From Platerodrilus igneus (taxonomy: Eukaryota; Arthropoda; Insecta; Coleoptera; Lycidae), in contig JARFIW010001088.1 of the NCBI GenBank assembly GCA_036346225.1, forward strand, positions 436,001-500,000: a stretch of DNA of 64,000 nt, in the 5' to 3' direction. Positions 1-11,489 of this stretch are shown here, piece after piece. The notes below the pieces were generated by a model, which ran no database searches, was not told the DNA's origin, and saw only the letters and a list, made by a program, of their open reading frames with translations. Positions within the stretch are counted from its first letter, which is position 1, and each line of letters opens with the position of its first letter. The translations under genes and the position numbers were made by a program.

Positions 1-230
1 CGCCGTTACAATTATGGTAGTAACAGGTTTGTTGCTAACTACCGCTTCGATGCTGTCAATTCGCTTCCGAGGGCTGACCAGATAAGTATCCCGACATAGG
101 TATGTGACTATTTTCTCTTTCAAACATACGCTGGGATAAACCCAATTTGAAATTATGTAAGCTAATGTTTGTTCTGGTACATTTACGTTTTTTCCGGCTA
201 CGTCATTGTACGTAGCAAAGAATTTTCAAT
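1..230. repeat. Dispersed repeat, copy A (truncated by the window edge)
   Basis: This stretch aligns by eye with 33073-33260 and, after a gap, with 33717-33760; a more diverged copy lies at 11750-12495. Shared landmarks are ATTCGCTTCCGA, AAACCCAATTTGAAATTA, AATGTTTGTTCTGGTA and TTCCGGCTACGTCA. Relative to copy C, this copy lacks about 460 bp between TTCTGGTA and ATTTACGTTTT. No coding potential is visible. The superfamily is unknown; an old LTR or non-autonomous DNA element would both fit. Confidence 0.7.
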
Positions 231-1170
231 TTTCTATATTTACACAGTTTGTACGATTTGAACCGAACTTGTGGTAGGGGTCAAATGTTTTTCGGTACAT
301 GGGAATATTAGGTACTTCCAGGGTTGCTATTAATTTTAACATCTGCGTCATCAGGTAGGTCTGATACGTCCTAAATTTTCATTATTTTATGAGCTTCTAT
401 CAGTTTGTGTAATTTATAATAATTTGGGTTCCTTTAAATGTATGGGAATGCTTTCACATCTACGTTCGTAGGAGATTAGTCTTGGAAAATATGTTAGTAT
501 TTTTGTAATTTGGTATGACTATAGTGAAGTTCCGGTTTTATTTGTTGGTAGTAGAGAAGTGTACTAAGGTCTTTACTCTTTTTTTTCAGTATTTAATAAT
601 ATAATTGAATAATCTCATTATAAAGTGTAATTTGCCCAACGTCTATAAAATTTTACGGCTATTTTTCTTACTAAAGCTCCTGAACTAGCTAAAATTGGTA
701 AACGTTTCTCCTATATACAAATGTGTGCTTTACTAATGTGCGAGCGTTACAATATAGATGTTGTTAGTATTGACCGTATTGAAAGAAAAATTGTGAATGG
801 TTTATGAAAATAACATATTGTAGCGGGCTACTACTAACGCGTTTCACTAATTTAAAACAAGTAGTAATAAAAGTCTTTATTACTCACGATTCACAAGCCT
901 AATTAACAGTATATGCCTTATTTATAGATGTTTTCAGTCGAATTAGCAATGAAGCACTCTCACACTAATGCTATTTACAAACACTAATATCTTCTTAAAC
1001 TAAATTCTTAACCATAGGTCTATTAACAACACTAACACTACTATTTATTTATTACACTTTTGTCTATTTATGTATTCTACAAGCTGTCGATACAATATAC
1101 ACGTTCACATAATACAAATTTATATTTACTCTTGGACTTCCAAAAGCTTAACTATTTAACTTTACACGAT
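231..1170. other. AT-rich spacer without recognised features
   Basis: No ORF, tRNA or structured repeat was recognised. It ends at the ATAT target duplication of the LTR element that follows. Confidence 0.6.
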
Positions 1171-1174
1171 ATAT

Positions 1175-1503
1175 TGTAACGTATTTTTTTTCTAGTTACA
1201 GTCAAGTCAATAAAATAAAAATAAAACAGCTATATTTTAAAGCATTTAATTTGTGAATTATCAACCAATAAAAATTAACATATAATATTAGTAATAACAC
1301 TCGACTAGCCGTTTATATCTTAAGAGTTTTTCTTTGTCTCAAGCCATTTACCATCCGACATTACCTTGGGCTTAAAAGAAAAAGAAGAAATTCTCGACCC
1401 CGTGATATCAGATTAAGGTTTGGAAAATTGGGAGGTTTGATTTATAGCTGATAGTCACGAGGATAAAGAAATATAAAATATACAAAAATAATTTTATACT
1501 ACA
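1175..1503 (+). repeat. 5' LTR
   Basis: Begins TGTAACGTATTTTTTTT and ends TATACTACA. It is 328/329 identical by eye to 6725-7053, the difference being AATAAC versus AATTAC near 1296. The low divergence dates the insertion as recent. Confidence 0.9.
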
Positions 1504-1504
1504 C

Positions 1505-1523
1505 TTGCGCTCACAACATGGGG
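1505..1523 (+). other. Degenerate tRNA-Lys-type primer-binding site
   Basis: TTGCGCTCACAACATGGGG starts one base after the LTR end. It resembles the complement of the insect tRNA-Lys 3' end (TGGCGCCCAACGTGGGGC) with several mismatches. The copy after the middle LTR (5747) is a better match. Confidence 0.6.
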
Positions 1524-1694
1524 CTGGAATTTCATTTAGAGGCTCGAATAATTTCAGTTAGAGGCCGGAAAAATTTCATTTAGAGGCTGGAATAATTTCA
1601 TTTAGAGGCTGGAATTTCATTTAGAGGCTCGAATAATTTCATGTAGAGGCTGGAATAATTTCAGTTAGAAGACGGAAAAATTTCATTAGATGCT
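1520..1694 (+). repeat. 22-bp tandem repeat in the gag leader
   Basis: Eight units of a GAGGCTGGAATAATTTCATT-type monomer of 19-22 bp are arranged as two related blocks of four. The short 19-bp unit opens each block, so the array is a duplicated four-unit repeat. Its first unit overlaps the GGGGC end of the primer-binding site. It lies in the untranslated leader, the position where gypsy carries its tandem insulator sites; whether this array binds protein is unknown. Confidence 0.8.
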
Positions 1695-1895
1695 GGAACA
1701 TTTTGTAGTTGTTCTCATCACACTTACATTCAGCGACTGAGGTTTGCATTGATTCTAGTAATGTCATTTTTTTAGTTTCATTTTTGTTACAGTTTATAGT
1801 GGGTTCTTTATATTGTTAGGACATCCGTTTGTTTGTGATTTCATCTTCAAAAATTATATAGTTGGGATACGTTAGAGAAATCCAGATATTTAATT

Positions 1896-3287
1896 ATGGC
1901 AGAAATATATAGCATCGTTCATTTATTTAAAAATGAGTTAGAATATGAATTGAACATTAGAGGCATTGAAAATTCAAGACCAGTTTCAGATAAAAGGAAA
2001 ATTTTAGCGAGGTTGTTGGCCAAAGAAACAGATAAACCAGGTTGTCTGATTGATCTTTCAAGTTATAAAGTGGATTTCGAAGTAGAGAAAGAAGAAATTG
2101 AGTCTAGTATAGAGTCTGTTAAAAATGTTTTGTTAGAATTTATGGATGATCCCGCAGAGTCTATTTTTAAAAGGATAAGGTCAAGATTAATACATCTTAC
2201 AGGTAGAATTCAACGGTTAAAGCTCCCTATAGAAAATTTTGAGGAAGTTGTGTTATTTAAGAATGAAAGTTTGGCTACTATTCTTGTTGTGGAGGCAGAT
2301 CTTCATGAGAGATTAAATAAAGATTCAAGTTCAAATCATAATGATATTAGCATAAATTCTATTGTTGCATCTAATGTGCCCATTCCAACGGTCACATATG
2401 TCACACAGTCAGTCCCTATTGGATCTTGGTCGATAAAATATTCAGGAAACCCATCTCTCTTATATCAATTTTTAGAAAACATTAGTGACATTGCACAGTC
2501 CCGAAAGGTATCTGAAGTGGAATTGTTTAATTCTGCAGTTGAATTGTTTACCGGTGATGCCTTAGTATGGTATCGTTGCGTTCGTAGTTCATTAACAGAT
2601 TGGAGTTCATTGGTTTATAGATTAAAGGAAGATTTCTTACCAGCACATCCTGAGGACGATATTTGGGAGAAAATTAAAAATAGATTACAGAAGAACGGTG
2701 AATCAGTTGTATTGTTTATTGCTAATATGGAAAGTTTATTTAACCGATTACCTATTATTCCTGCAGAACACACTAAAGTTAGAATAGTCAAGAAAAATTT
2801 ATTACCATATTTCATTCAGCACCTTGCTCTTACAGAGATAGAGAATATTAGTACGTTAGTTAAATTATGTAAGAAGTTAGAAGAAGCTTCTTTAAGTAAA
2901 CATAAGTCTGTTTTAACTGCGTCATATAGTCACAAACAGCCTATTAATTATTTTAATCCACATTTTAGAAACAAAACCCCTAGTTCATTTCAGAATGCTT
3001 CAAGTCGTGTTTATACCCCTACGTCTTCGCATTCCCCTGTTCAAGTTCTTAATTCTGCTACCCCAATGACAGAAACGAGTGGAGTAGGTAACTCTTTTAT
3101 TAGACATAAATTGATATGTTGGACTTGTTCACGTTATGGACATACTTGTAGTGTCTGTAGATCTTTCAAGAGATTATTTTGTTATGGTTGTGGTCGTAAA
3201 GGAGTGACTAGTATCACTTGTCCGTCGTGTCCAACAAAACGAGTAAAGGAACAGAAGTTGAGTACCGAAATTCCTGTTTCTAGATAA
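1896..3287 (+). CDS. gag: Retrotransposon Gag protein with zinc knuckle
   Basis: This 463-residue ORF starts at ATG 1896 and ends TAA; it is intact. Residues about 175-320 have the look of the Ty3/gypsy Gag capsid region: LFTGDALVWYR and WSSLVYRLKEDFLP, then a NGESVVLFIANMESLF segment, the pattern of the Pfam Retrotrans_gag family. Near the C-terminus, residues 408-421 form a CCHC zinc knuckle (CWTC, then H at 416 and C at 421). Residues 429-442 form a second one whose His is replaced by Val. Gag is expected to bind the element RNA through the knuckles and assemble cytoplasmic particles. The gene lies alone between the LTRs; no pol frame follows. The N-terminal 170 residues were not recognised. 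An intact Gag without Pol resembles TR-GAG-type non-autonomous elements; a domesticated gag is less likely given the flanking LTRs. Confidence 0.88.
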   Translation: MAEIYSIVHLFKNELEYELNIRGIENSRPVSDKRKILARLLAKETDKPGCLIDLSSYKVDFEVEKEEIESSIESVKNVLLEFMDDPAESIFKRIRSRLIHLTGRIQRLKLPIENFEEVVLFKNESLATILVVEADLHERLNKDSSSNHNDISINSIVASNVPIPTVTYVTQSVPIGSWSIKYSGNPSLLYQFLENISDIAQSRKVSEVELFNSAVELFTGDALVWYRCVRSSLTDWSSLVYRLKEDFLPAHPEDDIWEKIKNRLQKNGESVVLFIANMESLFNRLPIIPAEHTKVRIVKKNLLPYFIQHLALTEIENISTLVKLCKKLEEASLSKHKSVLTASYSHKQPINYFNPHFRNKTPSSFQNASSRVYTPTSSHSPVQVLNSATPMTETSGVGNSFIRHKLICWTCSRYGHTCSVCRSFKRLFCYGCGRKGVTSITCPSCPTKRVKEQKLSTEIPVSR

Positions 3288-3522
3288 AGTGTTAAAGTTG
3301 TTTGATATGGATATTACAAGTTTATTTGATTTTGGATGTATTACATCGATAGTAGGTTCATCTTTCAGTCTTATTAGTTGTTCGATTAATGGTACACAAG
3401 TTTTTACTGTTGAAATATAGTTTGAAGATTGCTCTTGTGCATGAGCACGTTTTGGTTTGATTTGATTTGTTTTGAGTAGCAATTTTTATGTATATCCGCG
3501 TTGCAACGTAGTATGTTGAGTT

Positions 3523-3830
3523 ATGGTTGATCTAAGCGAGACTTGTTGTGGTTCATCGCGTAGCGTTATGTTAGTCTAGACGAAACTCAGGAAGGGTTGG
3601 TCGCTCAGCGTTATGTCAGTCTATACGAGAATCGTGGTAAGTTTGTCGCTTTAGCAGTTTTGGCATCGTCACTTGAGATTATTTGAAGTCAGTTATGATG
3701 TAATTCGTTTTGCTTATTTAGTTTGTCAGTCTAGATGAGACTCATAGAAGAGTTTGTCACTCTAGCAATTTTGTTTTATAAGTCTAGGTGAGGCTCATAG
3801 AGGAGCTTGTCATTCTAGCAAATTTATGCG
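3523..3830 (+). repeat. Degenerate tandem repeat downstream of gag
   Basis: About five diverged units share GTCAGTCTAGACGAGACTCA followed by GAGTTTGTCGCTCTAGCA. Units fall near 3523, 3570, 3617, 3725 and 3780. The region is noncoding and lies inside the LTR element where pol would be expected. Confidence 0.6.
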
Positions 3831-5333
3831 TTGTGAAGCACTTTAGTTTATATCGACAGTTTGATTATGAGTAGAGTTAGAGTGTACCAGAACATTTATT
3901 TATAGTTATCATGAAATAAAGTAGAAAATAATTTCGTATTCAAATTTCTTCCCTTTAATTTATCCGTATCTTCAAATTTAAGTCAAAGAAAATGTTTAGT
4001 ATCGATAATTCTGCGATAGGTGAAGATGAAGATGAAGATGAAGATGTTAAAAATGTGTCTACTCTTTAAGTACTTCCAATTATAGTTGATGTCAGTCGTA
4101 ATTCTTTTTGGTCCGTGTTTTAAATTCTTAAGTAGGACAAGATTAAAGTCAGTTTAAAAACAAATTTTCGTAGCAGTAATTTAAAGCAAAGATTTATGGT
4201 TTCGTTATATTCAGTTTAACATGCAGTAAAGTAATCGTTCATTCTACCTGGGATCTCGATATTTCAAACTTACGGATATTACGCTGGAAATGTTCAACAG
4301 CTGACGTCATGGTCTAGCACCTGCAGCATATTTGGATGCACGTGAGTGTTTGTAACTTTCGATAGCTTTGATATTATAGTAAATTATTATGAATTATCCG
4401 ACGTAGATTATTTGAGTAACGAAAATATAAAGTAGTTTTTTTAGAAATTAGTAACATTAACGGATAAGTATACAGCTTGTCAGTTTGTTTGCACACGCAT
4501 TCAAACAATGTATTTTAAGAAATTCAGAATGACAACTTATGTCAGACAAAAAAAATATTATAGATTCTGTTTTCTAATCTAGACGCCATATGCTGTCTTG
4601 GTTAATTTTACATTATGTTTAAAGACTTTCAGGTCATGTAAAAGCACTTTCATTGGTGTAGGAAATTCGCGTGTTTTTAGTAGATTACAATTAAATTAGA
4701 ATATTTGCATTTTACAATCTCTGCTCTTAGATAATTAATCTTTGTTGTAATAATCAAGGAAGTACTTCTATGATTAACATAAACTTATGTGTTATGAACA
4801 ATTAATAAATTATATGTCTATCTAATTAAATGTTATAGAAATGATCTACTTATAGATCTTAATATTGAATATTAAATTTCACTAGAATTATTATGAAAAA
4901 ATATGACAATGATACAAACTTAAATATTGCAGTCACCTGTAAATAATCAGACATTTATTCAAATAGAATTCCTTTTGTTTTTGAAAGGCGTTTTATTATT
5001 CAACAATTAATAAAAAAAAGAAAATAGTGCAAGTCCTCCTTAAGTAAAAAGTGTGTATAATGAAAATAAGTATAGTATATTTTAGATGCCTAAATTCTAT
5101 TATTCTATTTTTGGCAAATGTTTTTGAGGACACAAATGGTGTCCATGTTGTGCTTTTGTTTGTTCACAGGTAAAGCTGAGACATCTGTATAACATCTGGT
5201 GGTTGAGGTCTTGGTAAGTGTGTCCGAAAGAGTGAAATTCAAGTTTTGTGGCTATGTTAGTGGTGTTAAGATAAGGTTTCCGCATTCCCCTTATACTAGC
5301 ACAGATAAATTTTGTTGGTTATTGTATTAAAAA
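3831..5333. other. Noncoding interior of the LTR element
   Basis: No Pol domain is visible on either strand. A short GAAGAT microsatellite (about four units) sits at 4020-4046. The short minus-strand ORF near 5100-5285 has no recognisable domain. Confidence 0.6.
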
Positions 5334-5426
5334 ATACGGTGGCGCTCATTAAAGGTATTTTTGGTCTATTATTCACCCATGACCCAAGCTCATGATCTAC
5401 CCAGAGCTAACACTCGACTAGCCGTT
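5334..5426 (+). other. Chimeric 5' flank of the middle LTR
   Basis: The segment opens with ATACGGTGGCGCTCATT, an LTR-end plus primer-site-like junction. It ends with AACACTCGACTAGCCGTTT, which belongs to the middle of the LTR (1296-1313). It then jumps to the T-run near the LTR start. The junction falls in poly(T), consistent with a template switch. A related segment occurs on the minus strand near 51000-51085. Confidence 0.55.
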
Positions 5427-5745
5427 TTTTTTTTCTAGTTACAGTCAAGTCAATAAAATAAAAATAAAACAGCTATATTTTAAAGCATTTAATTTGTGAA
5501 TTATCAACCAATAAAAATTAACATATAATATTAGTAATTACACTCGACTAGCCGTTTATATCTTAAGAGTTTTTCTTTGTCTCAAGCCATTTACCATCCG
5601 ACATTACCTTGGGCTTAAAAGAAAAAGAAGAAATTCTCGACCCCGTGATATCAGATTAAGGTTTAGAAAATTGGGAGGTTTGATTTATAGCTGATAGTCA
5701 CGAGGATAAAGAAATAAAAAATAACAAAAATTATTTTATACTACA
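5427..5745 (+). repeat. Middle LTR copy, 5' end missing
   Basis: Matches the outer LTRs from the T-run (about LTR position 12) to the terminal TACTACA. It has a few private differences (TTTAGAAAA for TTTGGAAAA; AATAACAAAAATTA near the end). The first 11 bp, including TGTAACGTA, are replaced by unrelated sequence. Confidence 0.85.
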
Positions 5746-5746
5746 C

Positions 5747-5760
5747 TGGCGCCCAACGTG
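5747..5760 (+). other. tRNA-Lys primer-binding site
   Basis: TGGCGCCCAACGTG matches the first 14 bases of the complement of the tRNA-Lys 3' end and lies one base after the LTR terminus. The match then stops, so the site is truncated on its 3' side. Confidence 0.8.
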
Positions 5761-6703
5761 ATAGTATATTAAGCATTAAAGGAATGCTTGAGTTTTGGTT
5801 TAGTAGTGTGAGACTAGGCCTGATGTGCTTATTCTTATTGAGAGTGTACATGAGCTAAGATAGTTCATGAAGAGTTTTTTTAGTGAGTTGCTGGTGGATG
5901 TCTCCCAGTAGGCTCAAATTATAGTTTATTAGTGATTTTGGAGTTCTTTGGTGATGAATCACTGAAGTTGTAGAATTTTTGAGAGAGATAGTTGAGTCTG
6001 TAGCATAGTGTTCTTACAGAAATGTTGTGAGGTGCTCACTCAAAGATTAAAGATATCTTGTTGATGGATAGGTGTTATTAATACTTTGTGTGTTTCTCGA
6101 GTATTAGAGATTTGTTTCGTAAATGGACTTTGTAACTAACAGTTTTTGGTACCTATTAAATTCATCAATTAGTTTAAATATAATCAGCATTTGAAAATAC
6201 ATGTACATAAATATTTATGACAGATATAGTAAAGTAGAGAAGAGTATTTGTTGTACAGATTTTTGTTTAGTAGTAATTTTGTCATACTATAGATTTTGTT
6301 TATTACAGTTCTGATTTATAGTAAAATATTTTTTTTTGCTTTTGGTAAAATTTTTGACTTTGATATGGTTGTTGCGTTTGTAACTTTAGATAACATGCAT
6401 CAACTGAGTGTTAGATTCCCCTAAATATTCTTAACTGATTGAAGTAAATACCGATTATGACTCCCCGAATTTGTCCCTTTATGGGCGTGTAGTACGCGTA
6501 GCTACTGATCACTCATTCCCATGCATTAATATTCCCCCCCATATCAATTAGTGAATGATTCTTATTTTTTTGGTTAAACTCATCGTTAGTTATAGTTAAA
6601 GATTGTGCTGTTTTGTTGTGAGTTGTTAGATGATTATACAGTTAATATGAGTAATTTTGATGCTTCAATCGTAGAAATTTTTTTTAGAAAAAATTCGAGG
6701 TAT
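5761..6703. other. Short second internal region of the LTR element
   Basis: This interval between the middle and 3' LTR is under 1 kb and has no ORF of note. It includes a C-run at about 6532-6540. Confidence 0.6.
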
Positions 6704-6721
6704 AGAAGAATTGGGAAGAGG
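6704..6721 (+). other. Polypurine tract
   Basis: AGAAGAATTGGGAAGAGG lies three bases before the 3' LTR (TGTAAC at 6725). This is the position of the plus-strand primer in LTR retrotransposons. No equivalent precedes the middle LTR. Confidence 0.75.
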
Positions 6722-6724
6722 CTG

Positions 6725-7053
6725 TGTAACGTATTTTTTTTCTAGTTACAGTCAAGTCAATAAAATAAAAATAAAACAGCTATATTTTAAAGCATTTAAT
6801 TTGTGAATTATCAACCAATAAAAATTAACATATAATATTAGTAATTACACTCGACTAGCCGTTTATATCTTAAGAGTTTTTCTTTGTCTCAAGCCATTTA
6901 CCATCCGACATTACCTTGGGCTTAAAAGAAAAAGAAGAAATTCTCGACCCCGTGATATCAGATTAAGGTTTGGAAAATTGGGAGGTTTGATTTATAGCTG
7001 ATAGTCACGAGGATAAAGAAATATAAAATATACAAAAATAATTTTATACTACA
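6725..7053 (+). repeat. 3' LTR
   Basis: 329 bp, TG...CA, nearly identical to 1175-1503, and followed directly by the ATAT duplication. Confidence 0.9.
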
Positions 7054-7057
7054 ATAT

Positions 7058-8882
7058 TTTATATTCAACATTCTGATATAGACTAACTCTGTACTTCATC
7101 AGCGGTCTTATATATACCCTGAATTAAAAGGATGATTCATTCTCCATTATATGCTAGAAAATTCTAGGCTTCGGTAGTATATACATTGCTTACGGTGCTT
7201 GTGTGTTTGAGGGGTTGCCTAATAGTAGCTTGTAGCAATATTTTGAATTTGTAAATAGTATTTGATATCGGGAAAGTGTTTTTCATTGTTTGTTTCATGA
7301 TGAAAATATTACGTTAGGAAAAATTATAAAAAAATTACACACCATTCTTGAGAAACCAAATGCCTACTTTGCCCAAAAAAATTTTGAGTTTAGTGTTTTT
7401 GTTTTTAGTGGATGAGAAGCTTTGGTGTTAGATTTCGAGTTTCAATCACCACGCACTGAGTAAGCCCGGCTTGCTAATAAGGCATGTATGAAACCTACAA
7501 CGCTTGTTAAAATTGATAACGTAATATACTTTTAGTATGGAATAGGTTCATTATTTATTAGAAATATTTCTAGATCACCTGAAACATCAAAAGTCCAATA
7601 TGAATGTGTGATGTATGTAAAGCGGTTAACTTTACTGCAGTACAATTATAAAAATCACTCATTAGTAATTGAGACTTAGCAAAAATGTTAAAATTATTTT
7701 CGCAGAGTCATTAATTTTAGTGATTGTAGGAGTTTCGAGTCCTTCTTTGACAACATAACGTTCTCTCGACTCGCAAGAGCAGATATTAACGCTTCGTGTG
7801 ATTTATTTTCGCCTGTTATAAAGGATCTTCTCACGTCGCGAACAAATGGAGCGTTTCAAAAAAACTTTAGATTAATTCCACGTAAGCTATGCTTTTAGTG
7901 TTTCACTTTGTTTCTCCTCAAATGCAGGTTCAACTTGAAAATGTCAAAAGTGCCGTATCAGCTTTTTATCTATAAGAAACTTCATTTATACTTAATAAGC
8001 AGGAAAACCATCGTCGTGATAGTTCTAAGATCATAAATTCTGTTAAGAAGATCAAACTGTATAAATTACTTTCATAGAGTCATGTTTAATGGAAGCGAGG
8101 GTCCGAATTTATAAATGATATCTGCTTTGTAATTTTCTTCGAAGATTGCTGCTGTTGTATCTTTTATTCTTTTATCACATGCTTCTTCACACGGCAAGGC
8201 GTATAAATGTAAACTATATAGTTTGTATGACATTTTCCGGCTAAACCAAAGTCAGTTATCGAATTTTTAGATTTTTCAATCTCATCTGCATGTTCTGAAG
8301 AAGAAGTTAGGGCTAATTAAGGCTTTGGGCTTTTAAGGGCACTGCGTAAACGATCTGCGATGACAAAAGGTATTCCTTTAGTTTTGTGTACTAGTAAGAG
8401 TCGATTACTCATTCAAGTATAGTAGGAGAGCAAAATCAATGAAAACTAAATTTAGCAAACTGTAATTTTACTGCTGTAAAAGCAATTTTCAACAACTAAA
8501 AATATTTTGAAGGGGTCAATTTAAAATCGACCAAAATAAATACTAATGTAACGCGAGTGCGTTACTTTAAGCAAACATTAGATAGTAGAAATGAGTTTAT
8601 AAATTTCAATTGGTTAAATTAGATTTTAGTAATGAAGCACTCTGAAAATTTTAACGTGGGCTATTTCAATGTAATACTAAATTAGGATACAGAAATAAAC
8701 AGGAAAACACCTAAAAGATATTAAATACAAACAGTAATAAAGATCGAAACTTTATATCTTTGTATTACATTCAGAAAATTATCGCTAGACGCTGGAGAAA
8801 TAATCGTTCATAATAAGATTTGTATAAATTTACATGAGTTGAGAAACCGTAACCATGCGACATACACCTTAAAAAGCGCAGA
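7058..8882. other. AT-rich spacer
   Basis: No ORF above about 60 codons, RNA gene or recognisable mobile element was seen. Confidence 0.55.
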
Positions 8883-8890
8883 TTTACAAT

Positions 8891-9051
8891 TAGGGATGGA
8901 CTCGGGCTCGGGCTTTCAAGCCGGCCCGGCCCGAGCCCGGCCCGATTTCGGGCTCGAATCCGGGCCGGGCCGTTGACTACTTTATTCGGGCCGGGCCCGG
9001 ACCGCGCCTATCTTTTTTCGGGCCGGGTCGGGCCAAACGACTCGGGCCGAA
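8891..9051 (+). repeat. Left GC-rich terminal region of the hAT-type element
   Basis: Repeated CGGGC/GGCCC words (GGCCGGGCCG and similar) over about 160 bp in an otherwise AT-rich locus. The words are self-complementary and can form local hairpins. Confidence 0.8.
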
Positions 9052-9319
9052 AAACGCACGAGTAGATACTCCATCGTCCCTTCACTTCTATCTTACATTG
9101 AGTAAGTAAACGTTCTTAATTATATTCTCACGTAGTGTTTTCATGAACCCATTAATAATCAGTTTTCGTCTTGTTTAGTGTAAAGGAGACGTGATATTAT
9201 AACTCACTTCTTATACCGAATATTTTTTCTAGTCCTATTTAATGTTCCTCATGTTGTACTTTAGGCAAGTTAAAGATGCCCAAAAACATCAACTAGGTGA
9301 TTTATTCATAATTCAAAAG

Positions 9320-10160
9320 TTTGCACGATTTATATTATGTATATGTATATTGTTACGTGCCATTGCCACTTAAACAGGTTTTTAGGTTAGTTTTTGATAT
9401 ACGGGAGTTTCGCGGCATATTTTCAAATACGCGGTGCGCGGGAATTTTAAATAGACTAGGCGGTACTTCCGTACGTCATAGTAGGGAGTTTGCGCAGATC
9501 GTACAACACTAGAGGGGTAGACCAATACTAGACAAAGAGTGGGGACGAGTTTTGGTGACACTCTGAATCGTGGCTGTTTTCCTTTGATCTTCAAGTGAAG
9601 TAGTCGTGCCGGTATCGTATCTTATCTTACTATGTAGATTCCCTTGTCTTGCTTATCTTTGTTTGTCTTTCCCTAATTAACCTATTCCTGTCGTTCCACT
9701 ACATTTAGGAAACCGATATGACCCTGGAGCAGCCCACGACTAGAGATGACCCGGATGTCCTTGCTCAGCTAACACCACCGGAGCCCGGAGCAATACCTTC
9801 ATTATCGACCCGGAAGGATGATAGGCGTACCTGGGGAAAGCCGGATATCTTATGTGAGTAAATTGTGTTACCTGTTTATTTAACTTTTTATATTTTCGAC
9901 TATTACGCAATGTAAATTTGGCGGTGGTGACGTCATGGTAGTTGGCCACGCGAACCTGTCATAAGGTTGGCGCTTCCGGCCGCCAGGGCGTTGCATTGCT
10001 TTTTATCCATTGCGCTTGCGCGATGTATCTTATGAACTTTGGTAACTGTATTACCGACTTTTAAGATCTATCACCATATAAATGTTTCACCATCTAAAGT
10101 GTAATACTTTGTTAACTGTTTTATCGACCATATAAACTATCACCACTATCACTCCAAATC
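9320..10160. other. Unclassified segment of higher GC inside the hAT-type element
   Basis: The base composition is clearly less AT-rich than the surroundings. A TGTTACG at 9350 could be an LTR start, but I found no matching end, primer site or partner copy. Short ORFs on both strands here resemble nothing I know. Confidence 0.35.
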
Positions 10161-11489
10161 TCAATCATGCGGCGAACGTCGATATTATCAATCGCGTGAA
10201 TAATTTATGTCTACCGCCTAAAACACTAGAGAGTTATTGCAAAGTTCATTTTACCAATTTTTTAATAAAGTTTTCCCTTATTTGACATTTACACATGCGC
10301 AATTACACCTTTAATGTTTGTACTTTTTTAAAATACAGGACACCTTTATTTAATTTAAATACAGACAGAGAATGCTTTTACGCCTTAATTATGACATATG
10401 CCAAATGCTTAACGTACAAACTTACATTTAATTGTCTGCTTTGTGTATAAATATAGCGAAATAAATGGTTTTTTGTAGTGTTGTTTCCATAATTAAATTT
10501 AGAAATATAATGTCCAAGTTTATAACACGAAAAAGATATAAAACGTCAACGGTCTAAATACGAGCATGCTGTTTTGTATTGCTTTTCCTAGAAGTAAGCT
10601 GTAAAAATCCTTTTGAAAACAGATATGCTATATGCTTGGGAAGAAGTAAAAACAGTGTTTTGAAGTAAACTCGAAAAGTATTCAGTGAAAACACTTTAAC
10701 AACACATACAAATCTTATCGAATCAGTGGGAAATAAAAGACTCAAATAATAAAAAAAGGTTCATCTTTGTGTGAATACAATTTCTTTGATTTTTTCCAAT
10801 ATAGTTAAACATGTATTATAGGTCACCTTATCACAAAAGAGATTAATTCTTTATTCATTGTTAAAACATAACCTATAGATATAGAATACTAAATATATAT
10901 GTCAGAATAAAGAGTACGGGAAAAAACACTTGCACTAACACTCCTTTAGATTGGATGCAAACTTTTAAAAAAGGATACTTTATTTGAAGATTCTTTTAAT
11001 AAAGTCTGCTTGAAATCAGTTTGCAACAACTCTTTAATTTCAAGTAGGTAATTTTAGTGCAATTCTTTGAAGTAGGAACGACAAAATAAAGCGGGCGCAA
11101 ATTTATTATAAAGGTTATAAGGTGCGTTAAGTGTACAATTTCATAAACATTGAAAATTGCTAAACATTTTGTACCTTTGTTACCTATTTCTAGGATTTTT
11201 TAAAGAATTGTTACGTTTATTTTCTCTTTTTCTCCCTTATTAATTTAATACCCGCTCGAATAAATTCTGTTTCTACTGTTAAATCCTTCAACATAATTAA
11301 TAATAAACACGCTCTCGAATAAATTCCTCAACTTAAATCTAGTTGCTTTGAAACGACAAGTTTATGCAACAACTAAATAGTTATATCCTGTTTCGGGTAC
11401 CCGTTATCTTGGTATACATTACGACTGCCTATAATGATTTTCTCTATTGTTTCAATGTAAAAACTTGTTGAAATAAGGTCGCACACTAT

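Larger units (their letters stand above)
1175..7053 (+). mobile_element. LTR retrotransposon encoding Gag but no Pol, with three LTRs
   Basis: The outer LTRs (1175-1503 and 6725-7053) are each 329 bp, start TG and end CA. They differ at one position by my alignment. The element is flanked by ATAT at 1171-1174 and 7054-7057, a 4-bp duplication typical of Ty3/gypsy elements that favour TATA-like targets. A tRNA-Lys-type primer site follows the LTRs and a polypurine tract precedes the 3' LTR. A third LTR copy lies at 5427-5745. The only long ORF is gag (1896-3287). I see no protease, reverse transcriptase or integrase motif in the remaining 3.4 kb, so the element would need enzymes supplied in trans. 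The near-identical outer LTRs imply recent insertion. Confidence 0.88.

Noticed and set aside
8891..9051. CpG-island promoter
   Set aside because: The GC-rich words are the inverted ends of a transposon and recur at 12642-12767.
9350..10160. Solo LTR beginning TGTTACG
   Set aside because: No matching end, target duplication or second copy was found.
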